Shown here: positions 25,645 through 33,703 of the stretch, one piece after another
Layout: each line of letters opens with the position of its first letter
Position numbering within the stretch: position 1 is the first letter of the stretch
DNA from: Caulobacteraceae bacterium
Lineage (GTDB): Bacteria; Pseudomonadota; Alphaproteobacteria; Caulobacterales; Caulobacteraceae
NCBI GenBank assembly: GCA_947475465.1
Contig: CANJLK010000003.1
Span: 62,001-126,000 of the forward strand
Direction of reading: 5' to 3'
DNA length: 64,000 nucleotides
Translations under genes and position numbers: made by a program
Notes under the pieces: generated by a model
Seen by the model: the letters and a program-made list of their open reading frames with translations, nothing else
Database searches by the model: none
Told to the model about the DNA's origin: nothing

Positions 25645-26121
25645 TCAGCCCGCGTCGGAAAGGCGGGCGGCCCAGCGGTCGCTGAAGCCCGGCGCCAGGA
25701 CGAGGCCAAGGGGCGGCGGGCCCGGCGCGCGACCGGTGCGCAGGCAGGTTTCGAGGTAGACCAGCGCGGTCTTCACCGCGGTTTCGGAGTACGGCTTGCC
25801 GATCACCCCGCAGGCGCCGGCCAGATCCTGCGGCAGGCGGCGGACATTGGCGGTCATGAACAGCACGACCGCGCCGCAGTCCTCGACGATCGCCCGGGCT
25901 GCGTCGATTCCCGTGGGGCCGTCGCGCAGGTGTACATCCACCAGGGCGAGATCCGGCGTCAGGCTGCGCGCCAGGGCCACGGCCTCCGCGGAACTCATGG
26001 CGCGGCCGATGTCGCGGCAGCCGGCTTCGCGCACCAGCCAGGCCAGTTCCTCGGCCAGGATGACCTCGTCCTCGACGATCAGGACGTCCAGCGGCGTGTC
26101 GGCGGGCTTGCGTCGCGTCAT
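25645..26121 (-). CDS. lovR: Single-domain response regulator (LovR-like)
   Basis: 158 residues, only a receiver domain plus a short tail. VLIVEDE supplies the acidic pocket, LALVDVHL the phosphoacceptor Asp62, FMTANV the Thr and VIGKPYS the conserved Lys. The start is one base past the kinase stop, so the pair is cotranslated. In Caulobacter crescentus LovR lies next to the LOV kinase LovK and the two feed the general stress response; the gene name is given by that arrangement and is an inference. There is no DNA-binding output domain. Confidence 0.85.
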   Translation of the reverse strand: MTRRKPADTPLDVLIVEDEVILAEELAWLVREAGCRDIGRAMSSAEAVALARSLTPDLALVDVHLRDGPTGIDAARAIVEDCGAVVLFMTANVRRLPQDLAGACGVIGKPYSETAVKTALVYLETCLRTGRAPGPPPLGLVLAPGFSDRWAARLSDAG

Positions 26122-26122
26122 C

Positions 26123-27214
26123 TCAATTCACCGTGGCCGGGACGTGGACCCTGGCGCGATGACCCGGGCCGGCCTGCTCGGTCGTCAGTTCGGCATGGAG
26201 CTGGCGGCAGAGCAGATCGACGATGGTCAGGCCGAAGCCCTTGGCCGCTCCGTTCAGGCCCAAGCCCGCATCGGTCACGCTGAGCAGGCAGGCCTCCCCA
26301 TCTGGCGCCACGCGCACGGTAATGCGACCGCCACGGCCGGCCGGATAGGCGTGCCTCAAGGCGTTGCTGATCAGCTCGTTGGCCACCAGGGCGAAGGGCG
26401 CCGCGGACGCGGCGGCGATCGCGGCGGGCTGAAGATCCAGGTCGAGCAGCACATCGTCGCGCCCGGCCGTCAGCGCCAGGTCTCCCGCCAGATCGCGAAC
26501 GAAGTCGGCGACATCGAAACGCTGGGAATCGTCGCCCTGGAACAGACGGCGGTGGACCGTCGCCACCGCGGTCACCCGCTCCAGCATCGACTTCAGCGCC
26601 TGGCGGGCCTTGTCGTCGGTGATCCGACGGCTTTGCAGCAGCATCAGGGAAGAGATGAGCTGCAGGTTATTCTTCACCCGGTGGTCGATCTCGTGCAGCA
26701 GGGCCGTCTTCTGAGCCAGGGCCGCCTCCAGCTCGGCGGTGCGGGCCGCGACGTCGCTACGCAGACCCTCGCTCGACTGGATCAGCGCGATCTCGCTCTG
26801 CTTCTCCGCGGTGACGTCGCGCTGTGAGCCGAAGAAATAGATCACCCGCCCGCTGTCGTCCTGCACCGGGCTCACCGAAAGGCAGTTCCAGAAGGTTGTG
26901 CCGTCCTTGCGGTAGTTGAGCAGTTCCACAGTCAGTTCATCGCCGGCCGCCAGCGAGCGGCGCAGGCGTTCGACGGCGCGCGCATCGGTTTCCGGCCCCT
27001 GCAGGAAGCGACAGTTGCGGCCCACTACCTCTTCCTCGGCATAGCCGGTGAGGGCCAGGAAGGCGTCGTTGGCGAAAACGATCGGATCGTCGTCCTGAAA
27101 TGGGCTGGTGATGACCATCGGCATCCGCGCGCCACGGATGGCGGCGGCGAATGGGTCGCCAGCCAACCGATCGCCGCCGCTTGGTTGGCCTTGGATATTC
27201 TGGTGACTACTCAT
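26123..27214 (-). CDS. lovK: LOV-domain histidine kinase (LovK-like)
   Basis: 363 residues. Residues of about 22-135 form a LOV domain with the photoactive-Cys motif GRNCRFLQG (Cys68), which forms a flavin-cysteinyl adduct in blue light. A coiled linker follows, then a HisKA_2-type kinase: HEIDHRVKNNLQL with phospho-His178, NELISNALRHA as the N box, and DAGLGLNGAAKGFGL as the Gly-rich ATP lid. No membrane segment is visible. ATG 27214 begins just ahead of the folded domain; the upstream frame crosses the promoter region. Length and layout match Caulobacter LovK (about 368 residues). Confidence 0.88.
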   Translation of the reverse strand: MSSHQNIQGQPSGGDRLAGDPFAAAIRGARMPMVITSPFQDDDPIVFANDAFLALTGYAEEEVVGRNCRFLQGPETDARAVERLRRSLAAGDELTVELLNYRKDGTTFWNCLSVSPVQDDSGRVIYFFGSQRDVTAEKQSEIALIQSSEGLRSDVAARTAELEAALAQKTALLHEIDHRVKNNLQLISSLMLLQSRRITDDKARQALKSMLERVTAVATVHRRLFQGDDSQRFDVADFVRDLAGDLALTAGRDDVLLDLDLQPAAIAAASAAPFALVANELISNALRHAYPAGRGGRITVRVAPDGEACLLSVTDAGLGLNGAAKGFGLTIVDLLCRQLHAELTTEQAGPGHRARVHVPATVN

Positions 27215-27297
27215 ACGCCTGATGCCGGCCCCGACCACCCCGGAGCGCCCATTGAACGACAGGGGCCGGGTCCGGTTCCGCCCGGAAGGCCTGCCGG

Positions 27298-27315
27298 TTG
27301 TCACCAACCTGTCAC
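27298..27315 (+). promoter_or_regulatory. Pho box before phoR
   Basis: TTGTCAC-CAAC-CTGTCAC is two seven-base direct repeats separated by four bases, the classic PhoB site (CTGTCAT-N4-CTGTCAT). It lies between divergent lovK and phoR, oriented to phoR, and its end is 24 bases before the chosen start codon. It implies autoregulation in phosphate limitation. Confidence 0.82.
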
Positions 27316-27339
27316 CGGACTGGGGATGCTAGGGTGTTC

Positions 27340-28599
27340 GTGACGGAGATTCGCCGCTTGTCCCTGACCCCGCCGCCCCCACCGACCGAAGAGCGAGGCG
27401 CGCTCGGATGGCTTCTCCATCTGCTGGGTGGCCCCAAGCCGGCGTTGACGGAGCAAGTGGGCGTCGCCGACCGTCTCCAGCCGCCTTTCGCGGCCTTGGC
27501 CGAGGCCCTGCCCAACCCCATCCTGGTGGTCTCTGCGACCGATCCGGAGGAACTGGCCAACCGGCGCTACGTCTACGCCAACCGCGCGGCGCGCGACCTT
27601 TTGCGCCTCAGCCAGGACGGCGGCCTGCTGGTGCAGGCTATTCGCGATCCTGAGGTTCTCGAGGCCGCCGACCAGGCCCTGTTCGGCGCAATAGAGGCCG
27701 AGTGCCTCTACGAAATTCCCGGCGCCCAGCCCCGCACCCTGCGGGTCCAGGCGCGACCTTTGCCGCCGACCGCTGACGGCGCGTACCAAGCCCTGGTCGT
27801 GCTCTACGATGAGACCGAACTTCGCCAGGCCGAGCGGACCCGCGCCGACTTCCTGGCCAACGCCAGCCATGAACTTCGCACGCCGCTGGCGTCCCTGCTG
27901 GGATTCATCGAAACCCTGCGCGGCCACGCGCGGCAGGACGAGACGGCGCGAGAGCGCTTCCTGGGCATCATGCAGGCGCAGGCCGAGCGGATGAGCCGGC
28001 TGATCGACGATCTGATGTCGCTGTCCCGGATCGAGTTGAACGAGCATGTGGCGCCGGCCGCCGCCGTCGATCTTGCGCTGGCGGTGCGTGACGCCGCCGA
28101 CGCCGCCGCCCCGCTTGCCCAGGCTCGTTCGGTGGTGCTGGCGCCTGACCTGCCCCCCGCAGGCTCCGCCCTCGTGGTCGGCGACCGCGACCAGCTGGTG
28201 CAGGTGGCCCAGAACCTGATCGACAATGCGATCAAATATTCGGCGACGGGCGGACAGGTGCAGGTAAGCGTTCGTGTCGGTCTGACCGCGGCCCAGGCCG
28301 CCGCCGGGGAACGAACGGTGGCCGCGCGCCTGTCCCTGCTCAGCCCCGACCGCACCGAACCCGCCTACGCCGTGCTGAGCGTGGCCGACACCGGCGCGGG
28401 CATGGCGCGCGAACACCTGCCCAGGCTGACGGAGCGGTTCTACCGCGTCGAGGGCCAGAAGAGCGGCGAGCGCCTGGGCACCGGCCTGGGCCTGGCGATC
28501 GTCAAGCACATCGTCAACCGTCATCGGGGCGGCCTCATGGTGGAAAGCGCCGAGGGCCAGGGGACCACTTTCACGGCCTATTTTCCCTTGAAGACATGA
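27340..28599 (+). CDS. phoR: Phosphate-regulon sensor histidine kinase
   Basis: 419 residues. A PAS domain lies at about 50-150; LANASHELRTPLASLLG holds phospho-His177; NLIDNAIKYSATGG, VADTGAGMA and GTGLGLAIVKHIVNRHRGG are the N, G1 and G2 boxes, the last typical of PhoR. GTG 27340 has AGGG five bases upstream; GTG 27334 or TTG 27358 are alternatives, and the nearby Pho box argues for a very short leader. I see no transmembrane segment in the Pro-rich N-terminus, unlike many PhoR proteins, so signal input presumably comes through PhoU or Pst contacts. Confidence 0.9.
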   Translation: MTEIRRLSLTPPPPPTEERGALGWLLHLLGGPKPALTEQVGVADRLQPPFAALAEALPNPILVVSATDPEELANRRYVYANRAARDLLRLSQDGGLLVQAIRDPEVLEAADQALFGAIEAECLYEIPGAQPRTLRVQARPLPPTADGAYQALVVLYDETELRQAERTRADFLANASHELRTPLASLLGFIETLRGHARQDETARERFLGIMQAQAERMSRLIDDLMSLSRIELNEHVAPAAAVDLALAVRDAADAAAPLAQARSVVLAPDLPPAGSALVVGDRDQLVQVAQNLIDNAIKYSATGGQVQVSVRVGLTAAQAAAGERTVAARLSLLSPDRTEPAYAVLSVADTGAGMAREHLPRLTERFYRVEGQKSGERLGTGLGLAIVKHIVNRHRGGLMVESAEGQGTTFTAYFPLKT

Positions 28600-28610
28600 C
28601 GGGCCTAGAA

Positions 28611-28719
28611 CGCGTCAGGCGAAAGCGGATACCGGTTTTGACGCCCGACGCGCTCCAAATGTTGCAGATAGACCCTTCTCCACCGGTTCCGGCGATTCCA
28701 CCTGAACCGGGAAGGGTCT
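28611..28719. repeat. Two adjacent palindromic elements between phoR and phoU
   Basis: The first, 28611-28652, pairs CGCGTCAGGCG with CGCCCGACGCG (one mismatch) around a loop holding GGATACCGG; I recall similar palindromes scattered in alphaproteobacterial intergenic DNA. The second, 28670-28719, pairs AGACCCTTC with GAAGGGTCT and, inside, CCGGTTC with GAACCGG. No T-run follows, so terminator function is uncertain. Confidence 0.6.
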
Positions 28720-28723
28720 AGCC

Positions 28724-28741
28724 TTGTCGTGAAACTGTAAC
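28724..28741 (+). promoter_or_regulatory. Pho box before phoU-phoB
   Basis: TTGTCGT-GAAA-CTGTAAC keeps the 7-4-7 direct-repeat layout of PhoB sites with two departures from consensus. CATAGG about ten bases on could be the -10. It begins 111 bases before phoU and would let PhoB raise its own synthesis. Confidence 0.7.
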
Positions 28742-28834
28742 GGGATCGTCGCATAGGACCCACATCCGGCGCGCAACCCTTGCAGGGCCGGACCTGATGC
28801 GCGGGCGCCTATGGGCGGCTGGGAGAGACCACCG

Positions 28835-29527
28835 ATGAACGAGCACATCGTCAGATCCTATGACGAGGAACTCAACACCTTGTCGGCCGAGTGCGCGCGG
28901 ATGGGCGGCCTGACCGAGAGCCAGGTGGCCGACGCCATCACCGCCGTGGTCAAGCGCAACCAGGACCTCGCCGCCGCCGTGGTCGGCCGCGACGACAAGC
29001 TGGACCTCGCCGAGCGCGAGATCGAGAAGAAGGCCATCCGCCTGATCGCGCTGCGCCAGCCCATGGCCGACGACCTGCGCCGAACGGTGGCCGCCATGAA
29101 GGTCGCCAACAATCTCGAACGGGTCGGCGACCTGGCCAAGAACATCGCCAAGCGCACCCTGGTGATTATCGAGAGCGATCCCCTGACGCCGCTGACCCGC
29201 TCCATCGAGCGCATGGGCAAGCTGGTGCTGACCCGCCTGACCTCGGTGCTGGACGCCTATTCCCGCTCGGACCTGGAGCGCGCGCTGGCCGTCTGGTCGC
29301 AGGACGACGAGGTCGACGAGCATTACAACAGCCTGTTCCGCGAACTGGTCACCTACATGATGGGCGACCCGCGCACGATCACCGCCTGCGCCCACATGCT
29401 GTTCGTCGCCAAGAACCTCGAGCGGATCGGCGACCACGCCACCAACATCGCCGAGATCGTCCACTATCAGGTCACTGGCGCGGAGATGATCGACGCCCGG
29501 CCCAAGACCGATGGGCTGACAGGCTGA
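28835..29527 (+). CDS. phoU: Phosphate signalling regulator PhoU
   Basis: 230 residues with the duplicated three-helix bundle of the family; the metal-binding signatures appear as NNLERVGDLAKNIAK and KNLERIGDHATNIAE. PhoU connects Pst transport to PhoR activity and limits phosphate uptake. GGGAGAG lies eight bases ahead of the ATG. phoB follows 22 bases later, but the pst genes that normally lie between phoR and phoU are not here. Confidence 0.96.
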   Translation: MNEHIVRSYDEELNTLSAECARMGGLTESQVADAITAVVKRNQDLAAAVVGRDDKLDLAEREIEKKAIRLIALRQPMADDLRRTVAAMKVANNLERVGDLAKNIAKRTLVIIESDPLTPLTRSIERMGKLVLTRLTSVLDAYSRSDLERALAVWSQDDEVDEHYNSLFRELVTYMMGDPRTITACAHMLFVAKNLERIGDHATNIAEIVHYQVTGAEMIDARPKTDGLTG

Positions 29528-29549
29528 ACGTCCAGGGAAAGATCGCAAC

Positions 29550-30239
29550 GTGATCCCGCACATCCTGGTGGTCGAGGACGAGGATTCGCTCGCCACACTC
29601 CTGCAATACAACCTGCAGAAGGAGGGCTATGAGGTGGCGCTGGCCGGCGACGGCGAGGAAGCGCTGCTCAAGGTCGAGGAACGGGCGCCCGATCTGGTGG
29701 TGCTGGACTGGATGCTGCCCAAGGTCTCCGGCATCGAGGTTTGCCGAAGGCTCCGCCAGCGCAACGAGACTCGCAACCTGCCGATCATCATGCTCACCGC
29801 CCGCGGCGAGGAGAGCGACCGCATCCGCGGCCTGGACACCGGCGCCGACGACTATGTGGTCAAGCCGTTCTCGATGACCGAACTGGCGGCTCGCGTCCGC
29901 GCCGTCCTGCGTCGTATCCGCCCGGGCCTGGCCGAGGACCGCGTGCGGCGCGGTGACATCGTCGTCGACCGGGTGGAGCACCGGGTGAAGCGCGGCGGCC
30001 AGGAGGTGCACCTGGGCCCTACGGAATTCCGCCTGCTGGACTACCTGATCCAGCACCCGGGCCGGGTGTTCTCCCGCGAGCAGCTGCTGGACGCCGTCTG
30101 GGGCTCCGACGTCTATGTCGAGGCCCGCACCGTCGATGTCCACATCGGCCGGCTGCGCAAGGCGCTTGGGGTCACCGACGCCACCGACCCGATCCGCACC
30201 GTGCGTTCAGCCGGCTATTCGTTGGACCTGGAAGGCTGA
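29550..30239 (+). CDS. phoB: Phosphate-regulon response regulator PhoB
   Basis: 229 residues: receiver domain with VEDEDSL, phosphoacceptor Asp in VVLDWMLP (near 53), Thr and Lys in MLTARG and VVKPFS; then an OmpR-type winged helix with LGPTEFRLLDYL and VDVHIGRLRKAL. The GTG start reads VIPHILVVEDED. It should bind the Pho boxes seen at 27298 and 28724. Confidence 0.96.
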   Translation: MIPHILVVEDEDSLATLLQYNLQKEGYEVALAGDGEEALLKVEERAPDLVVLDWMLPKVSGIEVCRRLRQRNETRNLPIIMLTARGEESDRIRGLDTGADDYVVKPFSMTELAARVRAVLRRIRPGLAEDRVRRGDIVVDRVEHRVKRGGQEVHLGPTEFRLLDYLIQHPGRVFSREQLLDAVWGSDVYVEARTVDVHIGRLRKALGVTDATDPIRTVRSAGYSLDLEG

Positions 30240-30282
30240 GTCCGGCTTGACCGGACCTTAAGGGCGCGCGAAAGCGCCGCCC

Positions 30283-31554
30283 ATGAACATCCTCCTCGTG
30301 GGCTCCGGCGGGCGCGAACATGCGCTGGCCTGGAAGATCAAGCAGTCGCCGCTGCTGGCGCGCCTGGTTTGCGCGCCGGGCAATCCGGGCATGGCGGCGA
30401 TCGCAGAGATCCGCGACGTCAAAGCGACCGACGTCCCGGCCCTCTTGGCGCTGGCGCGCGAGATCGCAGCCGACCTGGTGGTGATCGGGCCGGAGGTAAC
30501 GGTGGAGGCGGGCCTCGCCGATGCCCTGGCCGAGGCGGGCATCCCCTGTTTCGGACCCATCGCCCAGGCCGGCCAGCTGGAGAGCTCCAAGGCCTTCACC
30601 AAGGGCTTCTGCGACCGCCACGGCCTGCCCACGTCCCAGTACCGCGTCTGCGAGGACGCCGCCCAGGCCAAGGCGGCCCTGGCTCATTTCGAGCCGCCCT
30701 ATGTCGTCAAGGCCGATGGCCTGGCGGCGGGGAAGGGGGTGGTCATCGCGATGGATGCGGCCACTGCCGAGGCGGCCATCGATGACGTCTTCGCCGGCGC
30801 GTTCGGGACCGCCGGCGCGCGGGTGGTGATCGAGGAATATCTGGAGGGCGAGATCGGCTCGCTGTTCGCGCTTTGCGACGGCAAGACTTCGATGTTGTTC
30901 GGCTGGGCCCAGGACCACAAGCGCGCCTTCGACGGCGACGAGGGGCCCAATACCGGCGGCATGGGGACCTATTCGCCGGCGCCGGTCTTCACCCTCGACC
31001 TTGTCGACCAGATCGACCATCGGCTGGTGCGGCCGGCCTTCAAGGGCATAGCCGCCGAGGGCGCGCCCTATCGAGGCGTGCTGTTCGTCGAGATGATGGC
31101 CACTCGCCATGGGCCGAAATTGATCGAGTTCAACTGCCGGTTCGGCGACCCGGAATGCCAGGTCCTGATGCTGCGGCTTGAAAGCGACCTGGTCCCCTAC
31201 CTGCTGGCTTGCGCCACAGGCCGGTTGCACGAGATGCCGGCGCCCAAATGGCGCAACCAGGACGCGGTCTGCGTGGTCCTGGCCACCGAGGGCTATCCGG
31301 GTCCGGCGAAGGCGGGCAGCGTAATCCGGGGCGCGGATGGCGACTTCGGACCTGACGTCACGGTCTTCGTGGCCGGGGCCTCCAGCGGGCCGGATGGCGA
31401 GCTCCAGGCCGGAGCCGGGCGCGCGCTCAACGTTTGCGCGCTCGGCGAGGATCTGGGCCAGGCGCGGGAGCGGGCCTATGGCGCGGTGGCGCTCATCGAC
31501 TGGCCGCAGGGCTTCCACCGCACCGATATCGGCTGGCGGGCCCTTTCGCGCTGA
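30283..31554 (+). CDS. purD: Phosphoribosylamine-glycine ligase
   Basis: 423 residues, the normal length. It joins glycine to phosphoribosylamine with ATP in step two of purine synthesis. MNILLVGSGGREHALAWK, the ATP-grasp VVKADGLAAGKGVV and the family signature FNCRFGDPECQVL are intact. A small TCCGG/CCGGA hairpin sits between phoB and the ATG. It is probably separately expressed. Confidence 0.97.
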   Translation: MNILLVGSGGREHALAWKIKQSPLLARLVCAPGNPGMAAIAEIRDVKATDVPALLALAREIAADLVVIGPEVTVEAGLADALAEAGIPCFGPIAQAGQLESSKAFTKGFCDRHGLPTSQYRVCEDAAQAKAALAHFEPPYVVKADGLAAGKGVVIAMDAATAEAAIDDVFAGAFGTAGARVVIEEYLEGEIGSLFALCDGKTSMLFGWAQDHKRAFDGDEGPNTGGMGTYSPAPVFTLDLVDQIDHRLVRPAFKGIAAEGAPYRGVLFVEMMATRHGPKLIEFNCRFGDPECQVLMLRLESDLVPYLLACATGRLHEMPAPKWRNQDAVCVVLATEGYPGPAKAGSVIRGADGDFGPDVTVFVAGASSGPDGELQAGAGRALNVCALGEDLGQARERAYGAVALIDWPQGFHRTDIGWRALSR

Positions 31555-31619
31555 GCGGCTTGCTCCGCGGTCGCCCGCGCCGGTAAACTCCGCCCAAGCA
31601 ATTGAAGAGGAAACCCCCC

Positions 31620-32699
31620 GTGGCCGAAGCCATCGCCGCCGAGCAGGAGCGCGAACAGCTCAACACCGGCACCAAGGCCGTGGCGGAAACCCACCGCTTC
31701 GACGAGGCGGCGCTGGCCCGCTGGATGGAGGCCAATGTCGAGGGCTACGCCGGCCCGCTGGAGGTGCGCCAGTTCAAAGGCGGCCAGTCCAACCCGACCT
31801 ACCAGCTCATCACGCCGAACCGGAAGTACGTCCTGCGCCGTAAGCCGCCGGGCAAGCTCCTGCCGTCCGCCCATGCGGTGGACCGCGAATACAAGGTGAT
31901 CACCGCCCTGGGCTCCACCGGCTTTCCGGTCGCCCGGACCTTTGGGCTGTGCCTCGACGACGCGGTGATCGGCACCTGGTTCTACGTCATGGACATGGTC
32001 GAGGGGCGCATCCTGTGGGACCAGACCCTGCCGCAATATGAGCCGGCCGAACGCCGCGCCATCTTCATGGCCCAGACCCGCACCCTCGCCGACCTGCACA
32101 ACACCGACTACGAGGCCGTGGGCCTGGGCGACTACGGCAAGCCAGGCAACTATATGGGCCGTCAGGTGGACCGCTGGACCCGCCAGTACAAGGCCTCCGA
32201 AACCGTCGAAATCCCGGAAATGAACCGGCTGATGGAATGGCTGCCGACCACCGTACCGCCCCAGGAGCGGACCTCGGTGGTGCACGGCGACTACCGGCTC
32301 GACAATATGATCTTCCACCCCACCGAGCCCCGGGTGATCGCGGTGCTGGACTGGGAGCTTTCGACGCTGGGCGAGCCCCTGGCTGACTTCACCTACTTCC
32401 TGATGAACTGGATCGAGGGCGGCCTGACCCATGTGCCGGACCTGACGGCTCACGGCGTGCCGACCATCGAGGAGACCGTCGCCCACTATTGCGAACTGAC
32501 CGGCCGGTCCGGCCTGCCCGACCTCAACTGGTATTTCGCCTACAACACCTTCCGACTGGCCGGGATCATCCAGGGTATCCTCGGCCGCGTCCGGGACGGC
32601 ACCGCCTCCAGTCCCCACGCCGCCGCCATGGCGCCCAGGGTGCTGAGCCTTGCCAAGACCAGCTGGGAATACGCGCAGAAGGCCGGGGCGAGGGCCTAG
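31620..32699 (+). CDS. Phosphotransferase-family protein (APH-like, ACAD10 type)
   Basis: 359 residues. A kinase-like fold of the aminoglycoside phosphotransferase family: KYVLRRKPPG carries the ATP-binding Lys, VVHGDYRLDNMIF the catalytic HGD and Asn, and IAVLDWELSTLGEPLADF the metal-binding Asp. This subgroup often accompanies acyl-CoA dehydrogenases and is thought to phosphorylate small hydroxy-acyl substrates, not antibiotics. GTG 31620 has AGAGG ten bases upstream. The stop overlaps that of lpxK. Confidence 0.87.
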   Translation: MAEAIAAEQEREQLNTGTKAVAETHRFDEAALARWMEANVEGYAGPLEVRQFKGGQSNPTYQLITPNRKYVLRRKPPGKLLPSAHAVDREYKVITALGSTGFPVARTFGLCLDDAVIGTWFYVMDMVEGRILWDQTLPQYEPAERRAIFMAQTRTLADLHNTDYEAVGLGDYGKPGNYMGRQVDRWTRQYKASETVEIPEMNRLMEWLPTTVPPQERTSVVHGDYRLDNMIFHPTEPRVIAVLDWELSTLGEPLADFTYFLMNWIEGGLTHVPDLTAHGVPTIEETVAHYCELTGRSGLPDLNWYFAYNTFRLAGIIQGILGRVRDGTASSPHAAAMAPRVLSLAKTSWEYAQKAGARA

Positions 32700-33703
32700 A
32701 GGCCCAGGTCGGCCAGGAGGGCGTCCAGCGCGGCCTCGTCGTCGAAGACCGCCGCCACGGGCCAGGCTGTGACCCGCGCGCGCCAGGCAGGCGGCAGGCG
32801 GATCCAGTCCTTCTCCGTGGTCACCAGGCCGGCGTTGAACAGCGAAGCCCGGTCGGCCAGCCGCTGAAGCACCGCCTCGTCATAGGCCAGGTGATCGGCG
32901 AAGGGGGCGAAGTCGACGAGATCGCAGCCGGCGGCCTGCAGGGCGCGCTCGACTTTCCACGGCTTGCCAATGCCGGCGAAGCCAAACTGAGGGCCAGGCG
33001 GCGCCGGGGCCGCCGGGCGCAGGTGGGCGACGAGCGCCGGCCGGGCGTCCAGCGCCCTGATCAGCTCCGCATCCGCCGCGGCCAGGTCGTCGGGAAGCAG
33101 GACCACCGAGGCCTGGGCTCGCGCCAGGCCTTTCGCCAGCGCTTCGCGCATGGGCCCGGCGGGAAACACCCGGCCGTCGCCGAATGGCCATTCATCGCCC
33201 CGGGTCTCGCCGTCCACCACCACCAGGCTGAGCGCCTTGCGGAGCGACGGATTCTGGTGCCCGTCATCCATGACGATGACCTGGGCCCCGGCGGCCGCGG
33301 CGGCCCTGGCGCCGGACGTCCGGTCGCGGGCCACCCACACCGGGAAATCGCGGGCCAGCATCAGCGGCTCGTCGCCCACCTCGGCGGCGGAATGGCGGTC
33401 GGGGTCAACCCGCACGGGCCCGGACAGGGACCCCCCATAGCCGCGCGACAGCAGATGGACGGCTTGCCCTCGCGCCGCCAGGCGCGTGGCCACGGCGCGG
33501 ACCACGGGCGTCTTGCCCGTGCCGCCGACCGTCAGGTTACCCACGCAGATGACCGGAACTCCGCAATCGAAGGGCTCGCCGCGGGCGATGCGCCTGGTGG
33601 TGACGGCGCTCCAAATCCAGGACAGCGGCATGAGCAGGGCCCGGGTCACCGGCATCACGCGACGGTCGCGGACGTACCACCAGCGCGGGGTGGCCAGCTT
33701 CAT
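32696..33703 (-). CDS. lpxK: Tetraacyldisaccharide 4'-kinase
   Basis: 335 residues. It phosphorylates the 4' position of the lipid A disaccharide on the inner face of the cytoplasmic membrane. The hydrophobic N-terminus is the membrane-associated helix; GNLTVGGTGKTPVV is the Walker A region; VIVMDDGHQNPSL matches the family's DDGxQ motif with His in the middle; LVTTEKDWIRLP is the C-terminal signature. It is the last gene of the leftward lipid A operon, coupled to waaA by ATGA. Confidence 0.95.
   Translation of the reverse strand: MKLATPRWWYVRDRRVMPVTRALLMPLSWIWSAVTTRRIARGEPFDCGVPVICVGNLTVGGTGKTPVVRAVATRLAARGQAVHLLSRGYGGSLSGPVRVDPDRHSAAEVGDEPLMLARDFPVWVARDRTSGARAAAAAGAQVIVMDDGHQNPSLRKALSLVVVDGETRGDEWPFGDGRVFPAGPMREALAKGLARAQASVVLLPDDLAAADAELIRALDARPALVAHLRPAAPAPPGPQFGFAGIGKPWKVERALQAAGCDLVDFAPFADHLAYDEAVLQRLADRASLFNAGLVTTEKDWIRLPPAWRARVTAWPVAAVFDDEAALDALLADLGL

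Noticed and set aside
31620..32699. Aminoglycoside resistance gene
   Set aside because: The HGD kinase fold is shared, but length and motifs fit the ACAD10-type phosphotransferase family of soil bacteria and not resistance enzymes.
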